Assembly: GCA_017744495.1 (NCBI GenBank)
Contig: JAGIBE010000225.1
Span: forward strand, 1-32,317
DNA from: Caulobacter sp.
Lineage (GTDB): Bacteria; Pseudomonadota; Alphaproteobacteria; Caulobacterales; Caulobacteraceae
DNA length: 32,317 nt
Reading direction: 5' to 3'
The translations under genes were made by a program, and so were the position numbers. This document shows positions 24,428-32,317 of the stretch, piece by piece (positions within the stretch are counted from its first letter, which is position 1; each line of letters opens with the position of its first letter). The notes under the pieces were generated by a model. The model saw only the letters and a program-made list of their open reading frames with translations. It was not told the DNA's origin and searched no databases.

Positions 24428-24982
24428 TCAATCGTGCTGCAACGCCTTCTCCAGCACCACGAACGACAGCTCGCGCTGCGGCTTGCCGAAGCGTTCGCCC
24501 ACGGGGAAGGGCTTGGTCTCGCCGGTCAGGACGTAGCCCCGACGCTGATACCAGGCGATTAGGGTGTCGCGCAGGTGGACGACGGTCATGCGCACGCGTT
24601 TGGCGCCCAGCCCGGCGGCGTAGGCCTCGCCGTGGGCCAGCAGGGCGCGGCCCAGCTGGCGGTCCTGCAGGTCCGGGCGGATGGTCAGCATGCCCAGGTA
24701 CCATACTGGTCCCCCTTGGGCGTCGCCTTCGGGGACGTCGGCGTCGGGCTCGATCCAGACGCAGCCCAGCAGAGGGCCCTCGGCCTCGTCGCGCAGGGTC
24801 AGCAGCACCGCGTCTGGGGCCTCGGCCAAGTCGCTCTTCAGGCTCTCCAGGTCGATACGCTGACCGTCGATATAGCCGGCCTCGGTGGTCCACCCGGCCT
24901 GGGCGCCTTGGCCGCGATAGGCCGAGTTCACGAGCGTGACGATGGCGGGGTATTCGGTTTCGACGGCGGGAGCGAAGATCAT
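24428..24982 (-). CDS. GNAT-family N-acetyltransferase
   Basis: A 184-residue acetyltransferase starting at ATG 24982 (MIFAPAVETEYPAIVTLVNSAYRG). The acetyl-CoA binding region is VWYLGMLTIRPDLQDRQLGRALLAHGEAYAAGLG, a slightly divergent form of the RxxGxG/A loop, and the C-terminal motif is LIAWYQRRGYVLTGETKPFP. The substrate is unknown. A longer frame from 25018 would start with TTG and is not favoured. It lies 39 bases downstream of the YihY gene on the same strand and may be co-transcribed. Confidence 0.9.
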   Translation of the reverse strand: MIFAPAVETEYPAIVTLVNSAYRGQGAQAGWTTEAGYIDGQRIDLESLKSDLAEAPDAVLLTLRDEAEGPLLGCVWIEPDADVPEGDAQGGPVWYLGMLTIRPDLQDRQLGRALLAHGEAYAAGLGAKRVRMTVVHLRDTLIAWYQRRGYVLTGETKPFPVGERFGKPQRELSFVVLEKALQHD

Positions 24983-25021
24983 GGGCGCAGACTTAGGCGC
25001 GCGACCCGCATTCGCCAAGGC

Positions 25022-26305
25022 TCAGCTGGATGGCGGCGGTGTCGTGGACGGCGGCGGGGCGGGGCGTTTGGCCTTGCCCCAGCCGGTGGCGTGGCCCCAG
25101 TAGCGGCCGGACACCCGCTTCACCGTGCCCGCCTCGCGCTGGATGAACTCCCAGGGGTGGAAGGCCAGGCCTACCGTGTCGGCCATGGCGGCGCCGCGCT
25201 CGCCCATCGGCTTCTCCGGACCGGTGGTGGAGTCGATGGCGGTCTGATGCTCGATCTCGGCGTTCAGCTCGGCCCCGATCAGCACGGTCATGATCGAGAA
25301 CCACATCCAGACCATGAAGGCGATCACCGTCCCCAGCGGGCCGTAGGTGGCGTCGTAATGAGCCACGCGGTTCACATAGACCGAGAAGCCCAGCGAGCCC
25401 CCCAGCCAGGCCGCGGCCCCGAACACCGAGCCCCAGATCACCCAGCGCCAGCGCGGCCGGGCGCGGCAAGGGGCGAAGCGGTAGAGCATGGCGAAGGCGA
25501 AGGCCGTCACGCCCAGCACGATCAGCCAGCGCAGCGGGATCCAGAAGACGGCGGCCGCGGAAAGGCCGATCCGGTCGAAAACCACCGGCGCGGCGATCAG
25601 CACGCCTGCCAGGACCACGGCGTACAGCAGGGCGCAGAGGGTGAAGGCGTAGGTCCAGATCGTCTTGGTGACGTAGTTGCGCTTTTCCTCCTCGTCATAG
25701 GCGATGTTCAGCCCGTCGAAGAGCGCCTTCATGCTGGCGTTGGCGCTCCAGATCGACAGCAGCAGGCTGACCACGAAGGCCACCCCCAGCTTGGCCTGCT
25801 CCTGGCTGGCCAGGCGCAGCATCTGCTCGCCGACGATGTTGACGACGCTGGGCGGGAAGACGCCGGACATGTCCTGCAACTGCTTCTCGACCGCCGCGAC
25901 GTCGGCGAACAGGCCGTACAGCGACACGAAGGCGCCGATGGCCGGGAAGATGGCCAGCAGGGTGTAGAAGGTCACGCCGCCGGCCACGGCGGGCAGGCGG
26001 TCGACGCTGATCTCGCGGAAGGTGCGCCACAGGATGTCGCGCCAGCCCAGGACCGGGATGCGGTGCGGGTGCCGTGCGGCGCGGCCGCGCATGGGCTCGG
26101 CCTTGTCGAAGTCTTGCGGCGGCATGGCCCGGTCCTCGGACAGGCCGGGCGGGTGGTCCAGTTGGACCTCATTGGGCGGCAAGGTCGGTCCGCGCCGGGG
26201 CAGGACGAAGGGGACCAGGGCCAGCAGGGCGATCCAGGGGGTCAGGTGATAAGGCCGCGAGGTGATCCACGACCGGATCGGGCCTCGCGGAGCGGTCTCG
26301 GTCAT
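25022..26305 (-). CDS. YihY/BrkB-family inner-membrane protein
   Basis: A 427-residue membrane protein of the YihY (formerly BrkB, virulence factor) family. About six transmembrane segments follow a hydrophilic N-terminus: FREISVDRLPAVAGGVTFYTLLAIFPAIGAFVSLYGLF, VAFVVSLLLSIWSANASMKALFDGLNIAYDEEEKRN, and YDATYGPLGTVIAFMVWMWFSIMTVLIGAELNAEIEHQT are family signatures. One extra hydrophobic helix near residues 20-35 precedes the core, and a Pro-rich tail ends the protein. Function is not established for the family. The start at 26305 has GGAGGGCC upstream. Divergent from the MOSC gene. Confidence 0.9.
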   Translation of the reverse strand: MTETAPRGPIRSWITSRPYHLTPWIALLALVPFVLPRRGPTLPPNEVQLDHPPGLSEDRAMPPQDFDKAEPMRGRAARHPHRIPVLGWRDILWRTFREISVDRLPAVAGGVTFYTLLAIFPAIGAFVSLYGLFADVAAVEKQLQDMSGVFPPSVVNIVGEQMLRLASQEQAKLGVAFVVSLLLSIWSANASMKALFDGLNIAYDEEEKRNYVTKTIWTYAFTLCALLYAVVLAGVLIAAPVVFDRIGLSAAAVFWIPLRWLIVLGVTAFAFAMLYRFAPCRARPRWRWVIWGSVFGAAAWLGGSLGFSVYVNRVAHYDATYGPLGTVIAFMVWMWFSIMTVLIGAELNAEIEHQTAIDSTTGPEKPMGERGAAMADTVGLAFHPWEFIQREAGTVKRVSGRYWGHATGWGKAKRPAPPPSTTPPPSS

Positions 26306-26408
26306 GGCTCGGCCCTCCGGTTGCAGGAACACGCGCGGAGGCGGCTCCGTTCCGCTCGCGAGCAAGGCGGCCTTGCCAAGCTTCGCGTCGTCGCCGACCT
26401 TGCGCGCC

Positions 26409-27170
26409 ATGCACGCGCGGATCGCCAGCCTTTATCGCCACCCCATCAAAGGGTTCACGCCCGAGCGCCTTTCCAGCGTCGATCTGGTGGCGGGCCAATG
26501 CTTCCCGTGCGACCGGCTGTACGCCGTCGAGGACGGGCCCAGCGGCTTCGATCCAAAGGCTCCGGACCACATCTCGAAGATGAAGTTCGCGGTGCTGGCC
26601 AAGATCCCGGCCGTCGCCAAGGCCCGCACGGACTATGACGAGGCGACCAGCGTCTTCTCGGCCCGCGCCGAGGGGAGGCCGGACTTCGCCGGCGACCTGC
26701 GCGGCGAGGCCGGGCGGCGCGCCTTCGAGGCCTGGTTGGCCGACCTCCTGGGCGACGAGGCCCAGGGCCCGCTGCGCGTGGTCCAGGGACCGGGCGACTA
26801 CCGCTTCATGGACAGCCGCAGCGGCTACGTCTCGATCGTCAACCTGGCCAGCGTCCGCGACCTGGAAACCCGGATCGGCCGGCCGGTCGATCCGCTGCGC
26901 TTCCGCGCCAACCTCTATGTCGACGGCTGGCCGGCCTGGGCCGAGAACGATTGGGAGGGCCGCGCGATGCGGGTGGGGCAGGCGAGGGCGGAGGTGCTGA
27001 AACCGATCGTCCGCTGCGCCGCCACCCACGTCGATCCTGTCACCGCCGAGCGCGATATCGAGATCGTGAAGGCCCTGTTCGACCACTACGGCCACATGTT
27101 GTGCGGGATTTACCTGCGCGTGGACGAGGGCGGGGCGGTGGCCGAGGGGGACTTCGTCGGGCTCGACTGA
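26409..27170 (+). CDS. MOSC-domain protein
   Basis: A 253-residue protein starting MHARIASLYRHPIKGFTPERLSSV, the N-terminal MOSC beta-barrel signature (YRYPVKG-like). The MOSC core follows (about 110-250), with VSIVNLASVRDLETRIG, FRANLYVDGWPAWAENDWEG and the conserved Cys203 in PIVRCAATHVDPVTAERD, which in relatives handles sulfur or binds molybdenum cofactor. Candidates are a YcbX-like or mARC-like reductase component. The frame is open further upstream, but those residues would overlap the divergent YihY gene, so 26409 is preferred. Its stop is four bases from that of convergent parE. Confidence 0.9.
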   Translation: MHARIASLYRHPIKGFTPERLSSVDLVAGQCFPCDRLYAVEDGPSGFDPKAPDHISKMKFAVLAKIPAVAKARTDYDEATSVFSARAEGRPDFAGDLRGEAGRRAFEAWLADLLGDEAQGPLRVVQGPGDYRFMDSRSGYVSIVNLASVRDLETRIGRPVDPLRFRANLYVDGWPAWAENDWEGRAMRVGQARAEVLKPIVRCAATHVDPVTAERDIEIVKALFDHYGHMLCGIYLRVDEGGAVAEGDFVGLD

Positions 27171-27174
27171 GGTC

Positions 27175-27468
27175 TCAATGCAGGTTGCGCACGGCGTCCA
27201 TGTTCTGGTGCAGCACGCGCATGATGACGATGGCGTCGCGCCCCTGCCGATAGAAGATGGCGTGGGAGCCTGAGAGGCGCTTGCGATAACCGGTCCTGAT
27301 GTTCTCGCACGAAACGCCGAGCGAAGGGTCTTCGACCAGCAAGGTCATCGCGTCGGTCAGCGCGCGAATGTAGGCGTCAGCCCGATCCACGCCCCAGTTC
27401 TGGGCGGAATAGAGCCAGATGTCGGCCATGTCGCGCTGTGCGCCCGGTGAGAGGCCATAGCGCTTCAT
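27175..27468 (-). CDS. parE: ParE-family toxin
   Basis: A 97-residue RelE/ParE superfamily protein: [36 protein letters not shown] forms the N-terminal helical hairpin, [39 protein letters not shown] the C-terminal sheet. ParE-type members poison DNA gyrase, while RelE-like relatives cut mRNA on the ribosome. The RYR..R.GSH.IFYR pattern and pairing with a ParD-type antitoxin favour ParE. Its ATG overlaps the antitoxin stop (ATGA), indicating translational coupling. Confidence 0.9.
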   Translation of the reverse strand: MKRYGLSPGAQRDMADIWLYSAQNWGVDRADAYIRALTDAMTLLVEDPSLGVSCENIRTGYRKRLSGSHAIFYRQGRDAIVIMRVLHQNMDAVRNLH

Positions 27469-27713
27469 CGCCGGTCGAAGGCTTTGCGTCGTTCCGCGAG
27501 GAAGGTCTCAACGTCAAATTCCGTAGGCTCGCCGCTTTCCTCGCCTTCGATCAGCGCGGCGCGCAACGCCGCCATGCGCGTTTCCTGCTCCTCCAGCAGC
27601 CGCAGCCCAGCCCGCACGACCTCGCTGGCCGAGCCGTAGCGGCCTTCGGCGACTTGGCTTTCGATGAAGGTCTGGAAGTGTTCGCTGAGAGCGATCGAGG
27701 TATTCTTGCTCAT
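27465..27713 (-). CDS. parD: ParD-family antitoxin
   Basis: An 82-residue antitoxin with an N-terminal ribbon-helix-helix ([44 protein letters not shown]) for DNA binding and an acidic C-terminal tail ([29 protein letters not shown]) that would wrap the toxin. GGAGGACACG precedes the start at 27713. It is the first gene of the two-gene operon, divergent from prmC, with 85 bases between them containing a promoter and an inverted repeat for autoregulation. Confidence 0.92.
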   Translation of the reverse strand: MSKNTSIALSEHFQTFIESQVAEGRYGSASEVVRAGLRLLEEQETRMAALRAALIEGEESGEPTEFDVETFLAERRKAFDRR

Positions 27714-27731
27714 CGTGTCCTCCGGCTCGCG

Positions 27732-27760
27732 ATGGTACCAAAAACTGGTAACGACTTCAA
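27732..27760 (-). promoter_or_regulatory. parDE promoter with overlapping operator
   Basis: On the minus strand TTGAAG (27755-27760) and TACCAT (27732-27737) are 17 bases apart. An inverted repeat TACCA-AAAAC-TGGTA (27736-27750) overlaps the -10 box and fills most of the spacer, as expected for ParD autoregulation. Confidence 0.55.
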
Positions 27761-27798
27761 ACTCGCTCCGCCGGCGATGACGCGCTAAGACCCCGCCC

Positions 27799-28647
27799 AT
27801 GACCCTGACCCTCGTCAAAGCCTGGAACGCCGCCAAGGATCGCCTGAAGACCGTTCAGATCGACCAGCCGGCCATCGACGCCCGCCTGCTGCTGGAGGTG
27901 GCCGCCGACGTCACCCGCACCGACATCATCAGCGATCCCTATCGCGTGCTGACCCAGGCCCAGATAGACACGCTGGAGAACTTCCTGGATCGCCGCGTGG
28001 CCCGCGAGCCGGTCAGCCACATCATCGGCCGCAAGGGGTTCTGGAAGATCCTGCTGCAGGTGAACAAGAATGTCCTGACCCCGCGCCCCGAGACCGAGGT
28101 CATCGTCGACGAAGTGCTCAAGGCCTTCCCCGAGGCCATGAGCTTCAACATGCTGGACCTGGGCGTCGGCTCGGGCACGATCCTGCTGGCGGTGCTGGCC
28201 GAGCGCCCGGCCGCCAAGGGCCTGGGCATCGACGTCTCGGAAGAGGCCCTGGCCGTGGCCCGCGAGAACGCCGCCAACCTCGACCTCGGCGGCCGCGTGG
28301 CCCTGCTGCGCGGCGACTGGACCAACGGCCTGGGCGACGAGAGCTTCGACCTGGTGGTCTCCAATCCGCCCTATATCGCCACCGACGTGATCGAGACCCT
28401 GGAGCCGGAGGTGCGCGATCACGAACCCCGCCTGGCCCTGGACGGCGGCCCGGACGGCCTGGACGCCTATCGTTTCCTGGCCGGCGAGATCCTGCGGGTG
28501 CTCAAGCCCGGCGCGATGTTCGCCGTCGAGATCGGCTACGACCAGTCGCAGGCCGTGGAGGCCCTGTTCAAGGCGGCCGGCGCCCAGAACGTGCGGACCA
28601 TCAAGGATCTCTCGGTCAACGACCGCGTTGTCACCGGTACCAAATAG
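27799..28647 (+). CDS. prmC: Release-factor glutamine methyltransferase PrmC
   Basis: A 282-residue SAM-dependent enzyme that N5-methylates the glutamine of the GGQ motif in release factors (its substrate RF1 is encoded at 18757-19827). The N-terminal helical domain (about 1-85) binds the release factor; VLTPRPETE marks the family; motif I is LDLGVGSGT (119-127); the catalytic NPPY is at 189-192. In most bacteria it directly follows prfA. GGCGGTCAG (GGQ) in prfA and intact motifs here show that both partners should function. Confidence 0.95.
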   Translation: MTLTLVKAWNAAKDRLKTVQIDQPAIDARLLLEVAADVTRTDIISDPYRVLTQAQIDTLENFLDRRVAREPVSHIIGRKGFWKILLQVNKNVLTPRPETEVIVDEVLKAFPEAMSFNMLDLGVGSGTILLAVLAERPAAKGLGIDVSEEALAVARENAANLDLGGRVALLRGDWTNGLGDESFDLVVSNPPYIATDVIETLEPEVRDHEPRLALDGGPDGLDAYRFLAGEILRVLKPGAMFAVEIGYDQSQAVEALFKAAGAQNVRTIKDLSVNDRVVTGTK

Positions 28648-28928
28648 CGCTTTTGAAAAATCCCTTGGAAACCCTGGCGTGAGGCGGTAGACGAATAGCG
28701 TCTCCTTCCAAAACGCCGGGTGACGGGAAAGCGATCGTCTCGATGATCGTGCTGCTCCCCTGGCAGGCGCGAACGGCCGACCGGCTGATCGCCGCGCCCG
28801 AACCGGGCGGAGGCTCTACGGAAACCAGCGTCTCTAGAACATCCAAGGCAGAACCTAACAGGGTTCAACCCGCTCCAGAGGCCAAACACCGGACGCGCAG
28901 ATCGCCGCCGGACAGGTTCAAAGAGAAG

Positions 28929-30026
28929 ATGAGAGATTTCAAGGGCATGAAGCGCCAGCGCGGCCGCAACAATCGCGGCGGGGCGGGCAGCGGCGGTAAG
29001 CCTCAGCAGCACAACGCCAACAGGGCCTTCGATTCGAACGGCCCCGAAGGCGTGAAGGTGCGCGGGGCGGCCCAGAGCGTCTACGAGAAGTACCAGCAGC
29101 TGGCCCGCGACGCGACGTCGTCCGGCGACCGCGTCCTGGCCGAGAACTACCTGCAGCACGCGGAGCACTATTTCCGGGTCCTGCGCGCTATCCAGCCGAA
29201 TCGTCCGGTCAGCGACATCATCGGCAAGGACGCCTATTCGGCCTACGAGATCGACTTCGAGGCCGAGCCCGAGGAGGTCCCCGAAACTCCCGCCGAAGCG
29301 ACCCAGACCGAGGCTTCGGCCGAGGGCGAGGGCGGCGAAGGCCAGCAACAGGGCGAGGGCCGCCGCGATCGGTTCGAGAACCGTCCCCGCGAGGATCGCC
29401 AGCGTGACGACCGTCCCCGCGACGGGCAGCGCGACAACAACCAGAACCGCGACCGTGACCGCGATCGTGACGGTCAGGGGCAAAGCCGCCGCGACCGCTG
29501 GCGCGACCGCGACGACCGCCCCCGTGACGATCGCCAGCGTGACGACCGCCCGCGCGATGATCGTCCCCGGGAAGATCGTCCGCGTGATGACCGCCCCCGC
29601 GACGATCGTCCTCGGGAAGATCGCTTCCGTGACGACCGTCCCCGTGAGGACCGGCCCCGCGAAGAGCGTCCCGCCGCCGAGGGCGAGGCTCGTGAGGGCG
29701 GCGAAGGCCGTCGCGAACGTCCGCGCCGTGACCGCGCCCCGCGCGACCGCGATCCGCTGGCCGTGATCGAGCCCCAGGCCACGCCGCTGACCGCCGAGGC
29801 CCCGGCCTCGCCGCTGCTGCGCGGCCAGGACGGCGACGTCAGCCACGCCCCGGCCTTCCTGGGCCGCAAGTCGACCCGCGCCCCATCTTCAGTCGAGGGC
29901 GCTCCGGCCGAAGCCGCTCCCGCTGCGCCGACCGCCGAGGAAGGCGAGGCCCCGGCCAAGCCCAAGCGCCGCCGCGCCCCGCGCAGCTTCGAAGGCAGCG
30001 CAGCGCCGGAGTCGGAAGAGGCGTAA
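28929..30026 (+). CDS. DUF4167-domain protein with long Arg/Asp-rich tract
   Basis: A 365-residue protein starting MRDFKGMKRQRGRNNRGG (28929), the usual start of the family; AAAGAGAAG precedes it. The conserved DUF4167 domain (about 1-100) includes a basic N-terminus and SVYEKYQQLARDATSSGDRVLAENYLQHAEHYFRVL. Residues 147-248 are low-complexity, alternating Arg with Asp, Glu and Pro (many RPRDD, RPRED units); the C-terminus is Ala/Pro/Glu-rich and ends with a basic KPKRRRAPRSF patch. The charge pattern suggests RNA or polyanion binding, as does the setting beside translation genes, but no activity is established to my knowledge. The frame stays open to 28743 upstream, without family-like sequence. 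Confidence 0.88.
   Translation: MRDFKGMKRQRGRNNRGGAGSGGKPQQHNANRAFDSNGPEGVKVRGAAQSVYEKYQQLARDATSSGDRVLAENYLQHAEHYFRVLRAIQPNRPVSDIIGKDAYSAYEIDFEAEPEEVPETPAEATQTEASAEGEGGEGQQQGEGRRDRFENRPREDRQRDDRPRDGQRDNNQNRDRDRDRDGQGQSRRDRWRDRDDRPRDDRQRDDRPRDDRPREDRPRDDRPRDDRPREDRFRDDRPREDRPREERPAAEGEAREGGEGRRERPRRDRAPRDRDPLAVIEPQATPLTAEAPASPLLRGQDGDVSHAPAFLGRKSTRAPSSVEGAPAEAAPAAPTAEEGEAPAKPKRRRAPRSFEGSAAPESEEA
29367..29672 (+). repeat. Degenerate tandem repeat encoding RPRDD/RPRED units
   Basis: The stretch consists of imperfect 12- to 15-base units built on CGTGACGACCG and CCCCGCGA, read in frame as Arg-Pro-Arg-Asp-Asp/Glu. Such arrays can vary in copy number between strains. Codon choice alternates (CGT, CGC; GAC, GAT), so it is not a recent expansion of a single unit. 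Confidence 0.75.
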
Positions 30027-30053
30027 ACCGCTTCCTCCAGCGCCAACTCTTCA

Positions 30054-30084
30054 GTCATCCCTCGGGCCGGTCCCGGGGGATGAC
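30054..30084. repeat. Short palindromic repeat, copy D
   Basis: GTCATCCC (30054-30061) pairs with GGGATGAC (30077-30084), and GGTCCCGG lies within. It looks like a shortened or eroded relative of copies A-C and sits 27 bases after the DUF4167 stop, where it could act as a transcript-end hairpin. Confidence 0.6.
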
Positions 30085-30172
30085 GTCGTTTTGGGGCTTC
30101 CCATTGTACTGGGCCCATTGCGCTGGACGCCAAACCCCGCCTAGCCTCGCCCCAACACATCAGGGGGCGACC

Positions 30173-31588
30173 ATGCGCGGCAAGACCAAGACCCTTCTCC
30201 TGACGGCGGCGGCGCTGTCGGCGTTCGCAGCCACGGCGGCCAAAGCTCAGAGTGCGGACGAAGCCGCCTTCCGCGGGCTCTACAAGGAGCTGGTCGAGAT
30301 CAACACCACGGCCTCGGCCGGCAGCTGCACGGCGGCGGCCCAGGCCATGGGCGCGCGGCTGAAGGCGGCGGGCTTCCCCGACAGCGACGTGCGCGTGCTG
30401 TTCCCCGACGAACACCCCAAGGCCGGCGCCCTGGTCGCCACCCTGCACGGGAAGGACCCCAAGGCCGGCGCGATCCTGCTGATGGCCCACATCGACGTGG
30501 TCGAGGCCAAGCGCGAGGACTGGGTCCGCGATCCGTTCAAGCTGGTCGAGGAGGACGGCTACTTCTACGCCCGCGGCGCCAGCGACGACAAAGCCATGGC
30601 CGCGATCTTCACCGACAGCCTGGTGCGCTACAAGCAGGAGGGCTTCAAGCCCAAGCGCGACATCAAGCTGGCCCTGACCTGCGGCGAGGAGGGCGGCCAG
30701 TTCAACAGCGTGCCCTGGCTGCTGGAGAAGTATCCCGAGGCCATGAAGGCCGACTTCGCCCTGAACGAGGGCGACGACAGCCAGCTGGACGAGAAGGGCC
30801 AGCCTCGCCTGCTGGGCATCCAGGTCGGCGAGAAGGTCTATATGGACTACACGCTGGAAGTGACCAACGCCGGCGGCCACTCTTCGCGGCCGGTCAAGGA
30901 CAACGCCATCTACCATCTGGCCAACGGCCTGGCGCGGCTGGGCGCCTACGACTTCCCGATCGCCTTGAACGACGCGACCAAGGGCTATTACGAGCAGAAC
31001 GCCAAGATCGAGCCCGATCCCGAGGTCGCCGGCGCCATGCGGGCCATGGTCAAGAACCCCAACGACGCCGCGGCCGCCGCCATCCTGGCCCGCGACCCGG
31101 GTCGCAACAGCATGATGCGCACCACCTGCGTGGCCACCATGGTCGAGGCCGGCCACGCGCCCAACGCCCTGCCGCAGCGGGCCAAGGCCAACGTCAACTG
31201 CCGCATCCTGCCGGGCAATGATCCCAAGGTCATCCGCGACCAGCTGGACCAGATCGTCGCCGACCCGGCCATCAAGATCACCCTGGCCCAGGCGCCTGAC
31301 CCGGTCAGCCCGCCGCCGCCCCTGACGCCTCGGATCATGGCCCCGGCCACCAAGGTCGCCGCCAAGATCTGGCCGGGCGTGCCGTTCATCCCGGCCATGC
31401 TGACCGGCGCCACCGACGGCCGCTTCACCAATGCGGCGGGCATCCCGACCTATGGCCTGTCGGGCCTGATGGCGGGCGTGGACGGCGACCACATCCACGG
31501 CCTGAACGAACGCATCCAGGTTAACGCCCTGATGAACGGCCGCCAGTTCCTCTACGAGGCGGTCAAGCTCTACGCGGACGGGAAGTGA
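30173..31588 (+). CDS. Exported M20-family metallopeptidase
   Basis: A 471-residue zinc peptidase. A signal peptide (MRGKTKTLLLTAAALSAFAATAAKA/QS, residue 24) directs it to the periplasm. M20 metal-site motifs are LLMAHIDVVEA (His106, Asp108), RGASDDKA (bridging Asp near 138), TCGEEGGQ (Glu172-173) and FALNEGDD; the dimerisation domain includes NAGGHSSRPVKDNAIY, and DGDHIHGLNERI supplies the last ligand. It probably trims peptides or acylated amino acids. AGGGGGCGACC precedes the start. The next gene begins inside its stop codon, indicating co-transcription. Confidence 0.93.
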   Translation: MRGKTKTLLLTAAALSAFAATAAKAQSADEAAFRGLYKELVEINTTASAGSCTAAAQAMGARLKAAGFPDSDVRVLFPDEHPKAGALVATLHGKDPKAGAILLMAHIDVVEAKREDWVRDPFKLVEEDGYFYARGASDDKAMAAIFTDSLVRYKQEGFKPKRDIKLALTCGEEGGQFNSVPWLLEKYPEAMKADFALNEGDDSQLDEKGQPRLLGIQVGEKVYMDYTLEVTNAGGHSSRPVKDNAIYHLANGLARLGAYDFPIALNDATKGYYEQNAKIEPDPEVAGAMRAMVKNPNDAAAAAILARDPGRNSMMRTTCVATMVEAGHAPNALPQRAKANVNCRILPGNDPKVIRDQLDQIVADPAIKITLAQAPDPVSPPPPLTPRIMAPATKVAAKIWPGVPFIPAMLTGATDGRFTNAAGIPTYGLSGLMAGVDGDHIHGLNERIQVNALMNGRQFLYEAVKLYADGK

Positions 31589-32049
31589 TGAGCGAGATCA
31601 CGGATATTCCCTTGGCGCCCCTGGCGGCGCGCGTCGTCGAGCGGATGCGCACGCTGATCCTGACCGTGGGGATCGGGGGCGGCGGCTTGGCGGCCGCGCG
31701 TCTGCTCGGCCTGGGCGTGACGGACCCCGCGACCATCGGCGGCGCCGTGGCGGTCGGCGTGCCGACGCTGGCCTTGTTCCTCTGCGCCGTCTTCGACCCA
31801 CGCTTCCACAACGCGCTTTCGGTGGTCAATGCCGACCGTCGGGAGCGGGCGAGGGCCAAACGTGAACAGCGCGTCGGGAGCCGGATGCTGCACACCGCAA
31901 CCATCGTGTTGCTGCCCTGCGTCCTGTTCGCAGGCCTTCGGCACGACGGGCCCGCCGCGGCCCTGGCTTTCGCCGCCTTCAATCTCGTCCTGCTGGGAAA
32001 CATCGCCGATCTGACGCGCGGCCAGCCGACGGACCGGTTCGTCGTATGA
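31588..32049 (+). CDS. Small membrane protein of unknown function
   Basis: A 153-residue protein whose ATG overlaps the peptidase stop (TGATG), so it is translationally coupled. Hydrophobic segments at about 21-45 (TLILTVGIGGGGLAAARLLGLGV), 49-68 (IGGAVAVGVPTLALFLCAVF) and two shorter ones near 101-140 predict three or four membrane passes, with a strongly basic loop (NADRRERARAKREQR) between them that would stay cytoplasmic. I do not recognise the family, and a link to the M20 peptidase is only contextual. Confidence 0.72.
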   Translation: MSEITDIPLAPLAARVVERMRTLILTVGIGGGGLAAARLLGLGVTDPATIGGAVAVGVPTLALFLCAVFDPRFHNALSVVNADRRERARAKREQRVGSRMLHTATIVLLPCVLFAGLRHDGPAAALAFAAFNLVLLGNIADLTRGQPTDRFVV

Positions 32050-32132
32050 CGCCGCCGAACGACGTGCATCCGCCCGGATGACAACCGTCTCGCGCGGCCG
32101 TAGATATCGGCGGTCTTTGTCGGAGCCAGACC

Positions 32133-32317
32133 ATGCGCCGCGCCCTGCCGCTCGCTCTTATCGCCTTCGCCCTATCGGCCTGCGCCTACAATCCCGAGCT
32201 GGGCCGCGACCAGATGACCATCGTCGACGATTCCAGCCTGAACCAGGCCGGCGAGCAGGCCTGGAGCCAGGCCCTGAGCAAGAACAAGGTCAGCCCTGAC
32301 CGGGCCGCCAACGCCTC
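32133..32317 (+). CDS. N-terminus of a lipoprotein, probably M48 metallopeptidase (cut by window edge)
   Basis: The ATG at 32133 follows GGAGCCAGACC. The first 61 residues are visible. A lipoprotein signal ends at the lipobox LSAC (Cys17): MRRALPLALIAFALSAC. The mature part begins AYNPELGRDQMTIVDDSSLNQAGEQAWSQALSKNKVS. The NPELGRDQ and AGEQAW pattern resembles the start of M48 (BepA/YcaL-like) outer-membrane protein-quality-control proteases, but the HExxH motif would lie beyond the edge, so the family call is tentative. Confidence 0.6.
   Translation, partial: MRRALPLALIAFALSACAYNPELGRDQMTIVDDSSLNQAGEQAWSQALSKNKVSPDRAANA

Noticed and set aside
24575..26638. A 687-residue plus-strand frame opposite the GNAT and YihY genes
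   Set aside because: Both minus-strand genes have clear family motifs; the plus-strand product is low-complexity and matches nothing.
28743..28928. Extension of the DUF4167 protein upstream to ATG 28743
   Set aside because: The extra 62 residues look non-conserved and the start at 28929 gives the family's usual N-terminus. The 281-base gap from prmC shows no other gene that I can support.
29474..31498. A 674-residue minus-strand frame opposite the M20 peptidase
   Set aside because: The peptidase on the plus strand has all its metal motifs; the antisense product is an artefact of GC-rich codon structure.

Overview
The window is GC-rich, densely coding DNA with strong G/C preference at third codon positions. 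Gene content (UbiG, LysC, the PTS-Ntr enzyme PtsP, RodZ-like protein, IspG, RF1, PrmC, a DUF4167 protein, a large TonB-dependent receptor, many small exported proteins) points to an alphaproteobacterium, most likely Caulobacter or a close relative. The taxonomic call rests on recognition of protein families and gene order, not on a search. I saw no tRNA, rRNA, CRISPR array, transposase or phage gene.

Layout: (1) 1-1600: the start of an exported protein, a large glycine-zipper protein with a threefold YDRRY repeat, and a VapB-like antitoxin without a visible toxin. (2) 1622-7778: ubiG and lysC are divergent, followed by an unknown protein, an AraC-type regulator, a GST, an EamA transporter and a small glycine-zipper protein whose upstream region carries a perfect GTTC-N7-GTTC LexA-type box. 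(3) 7996-13868: ptsP, rodZ-like and ispG on the plus strand, with a TonB/TolA-like protein on the minus strand between the last two. (4) 13874-18665: OsmC protein, a MocR-type regulator divergent from a LysE exporter around a 17-bp perfect palindrome, a small exported molybdopterin-fold protein without cysteine, a DUF1993 protein and a Tat-exported hydrolase. (5) 18757-27713: prfA, then a LacI regulator and TonB-dependent receptor with two operator-like sites, GNAT, YihY, MOSC and a parDE toxin-antitoxin pair. (6) 27799-end: prmC, a DUF4167 protein with a long Arg/Asp tract, an exported M20 peptidase, a small membrane protein and the start of an M48-like lipoprotein.

ubiG, lysC, ptsP, prfA, prmC and DUF4167 appear in the relative order I recall for a conserved alphaproteobacterial neighbourhood. 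Here accessory genes are spliced between almost every pair, so RF1 and its own methyltransferase PrmC are about 8 kb apart. A family of long palindromic repeats (three large copies and one fragment, sharing TCATCC and GGGACCC blocks) sits in intergenic gaps.

I found no wholly new multi-gene system. The best leads are the palindromic repeat family (especially the multi-branched copy at 11623-11753), the LacI/receptor regulatory region, the MocR/LysE operator, the LexA-type box, the lone VapB, and the TonB-like protein with an unrecognised C-terminal domain.
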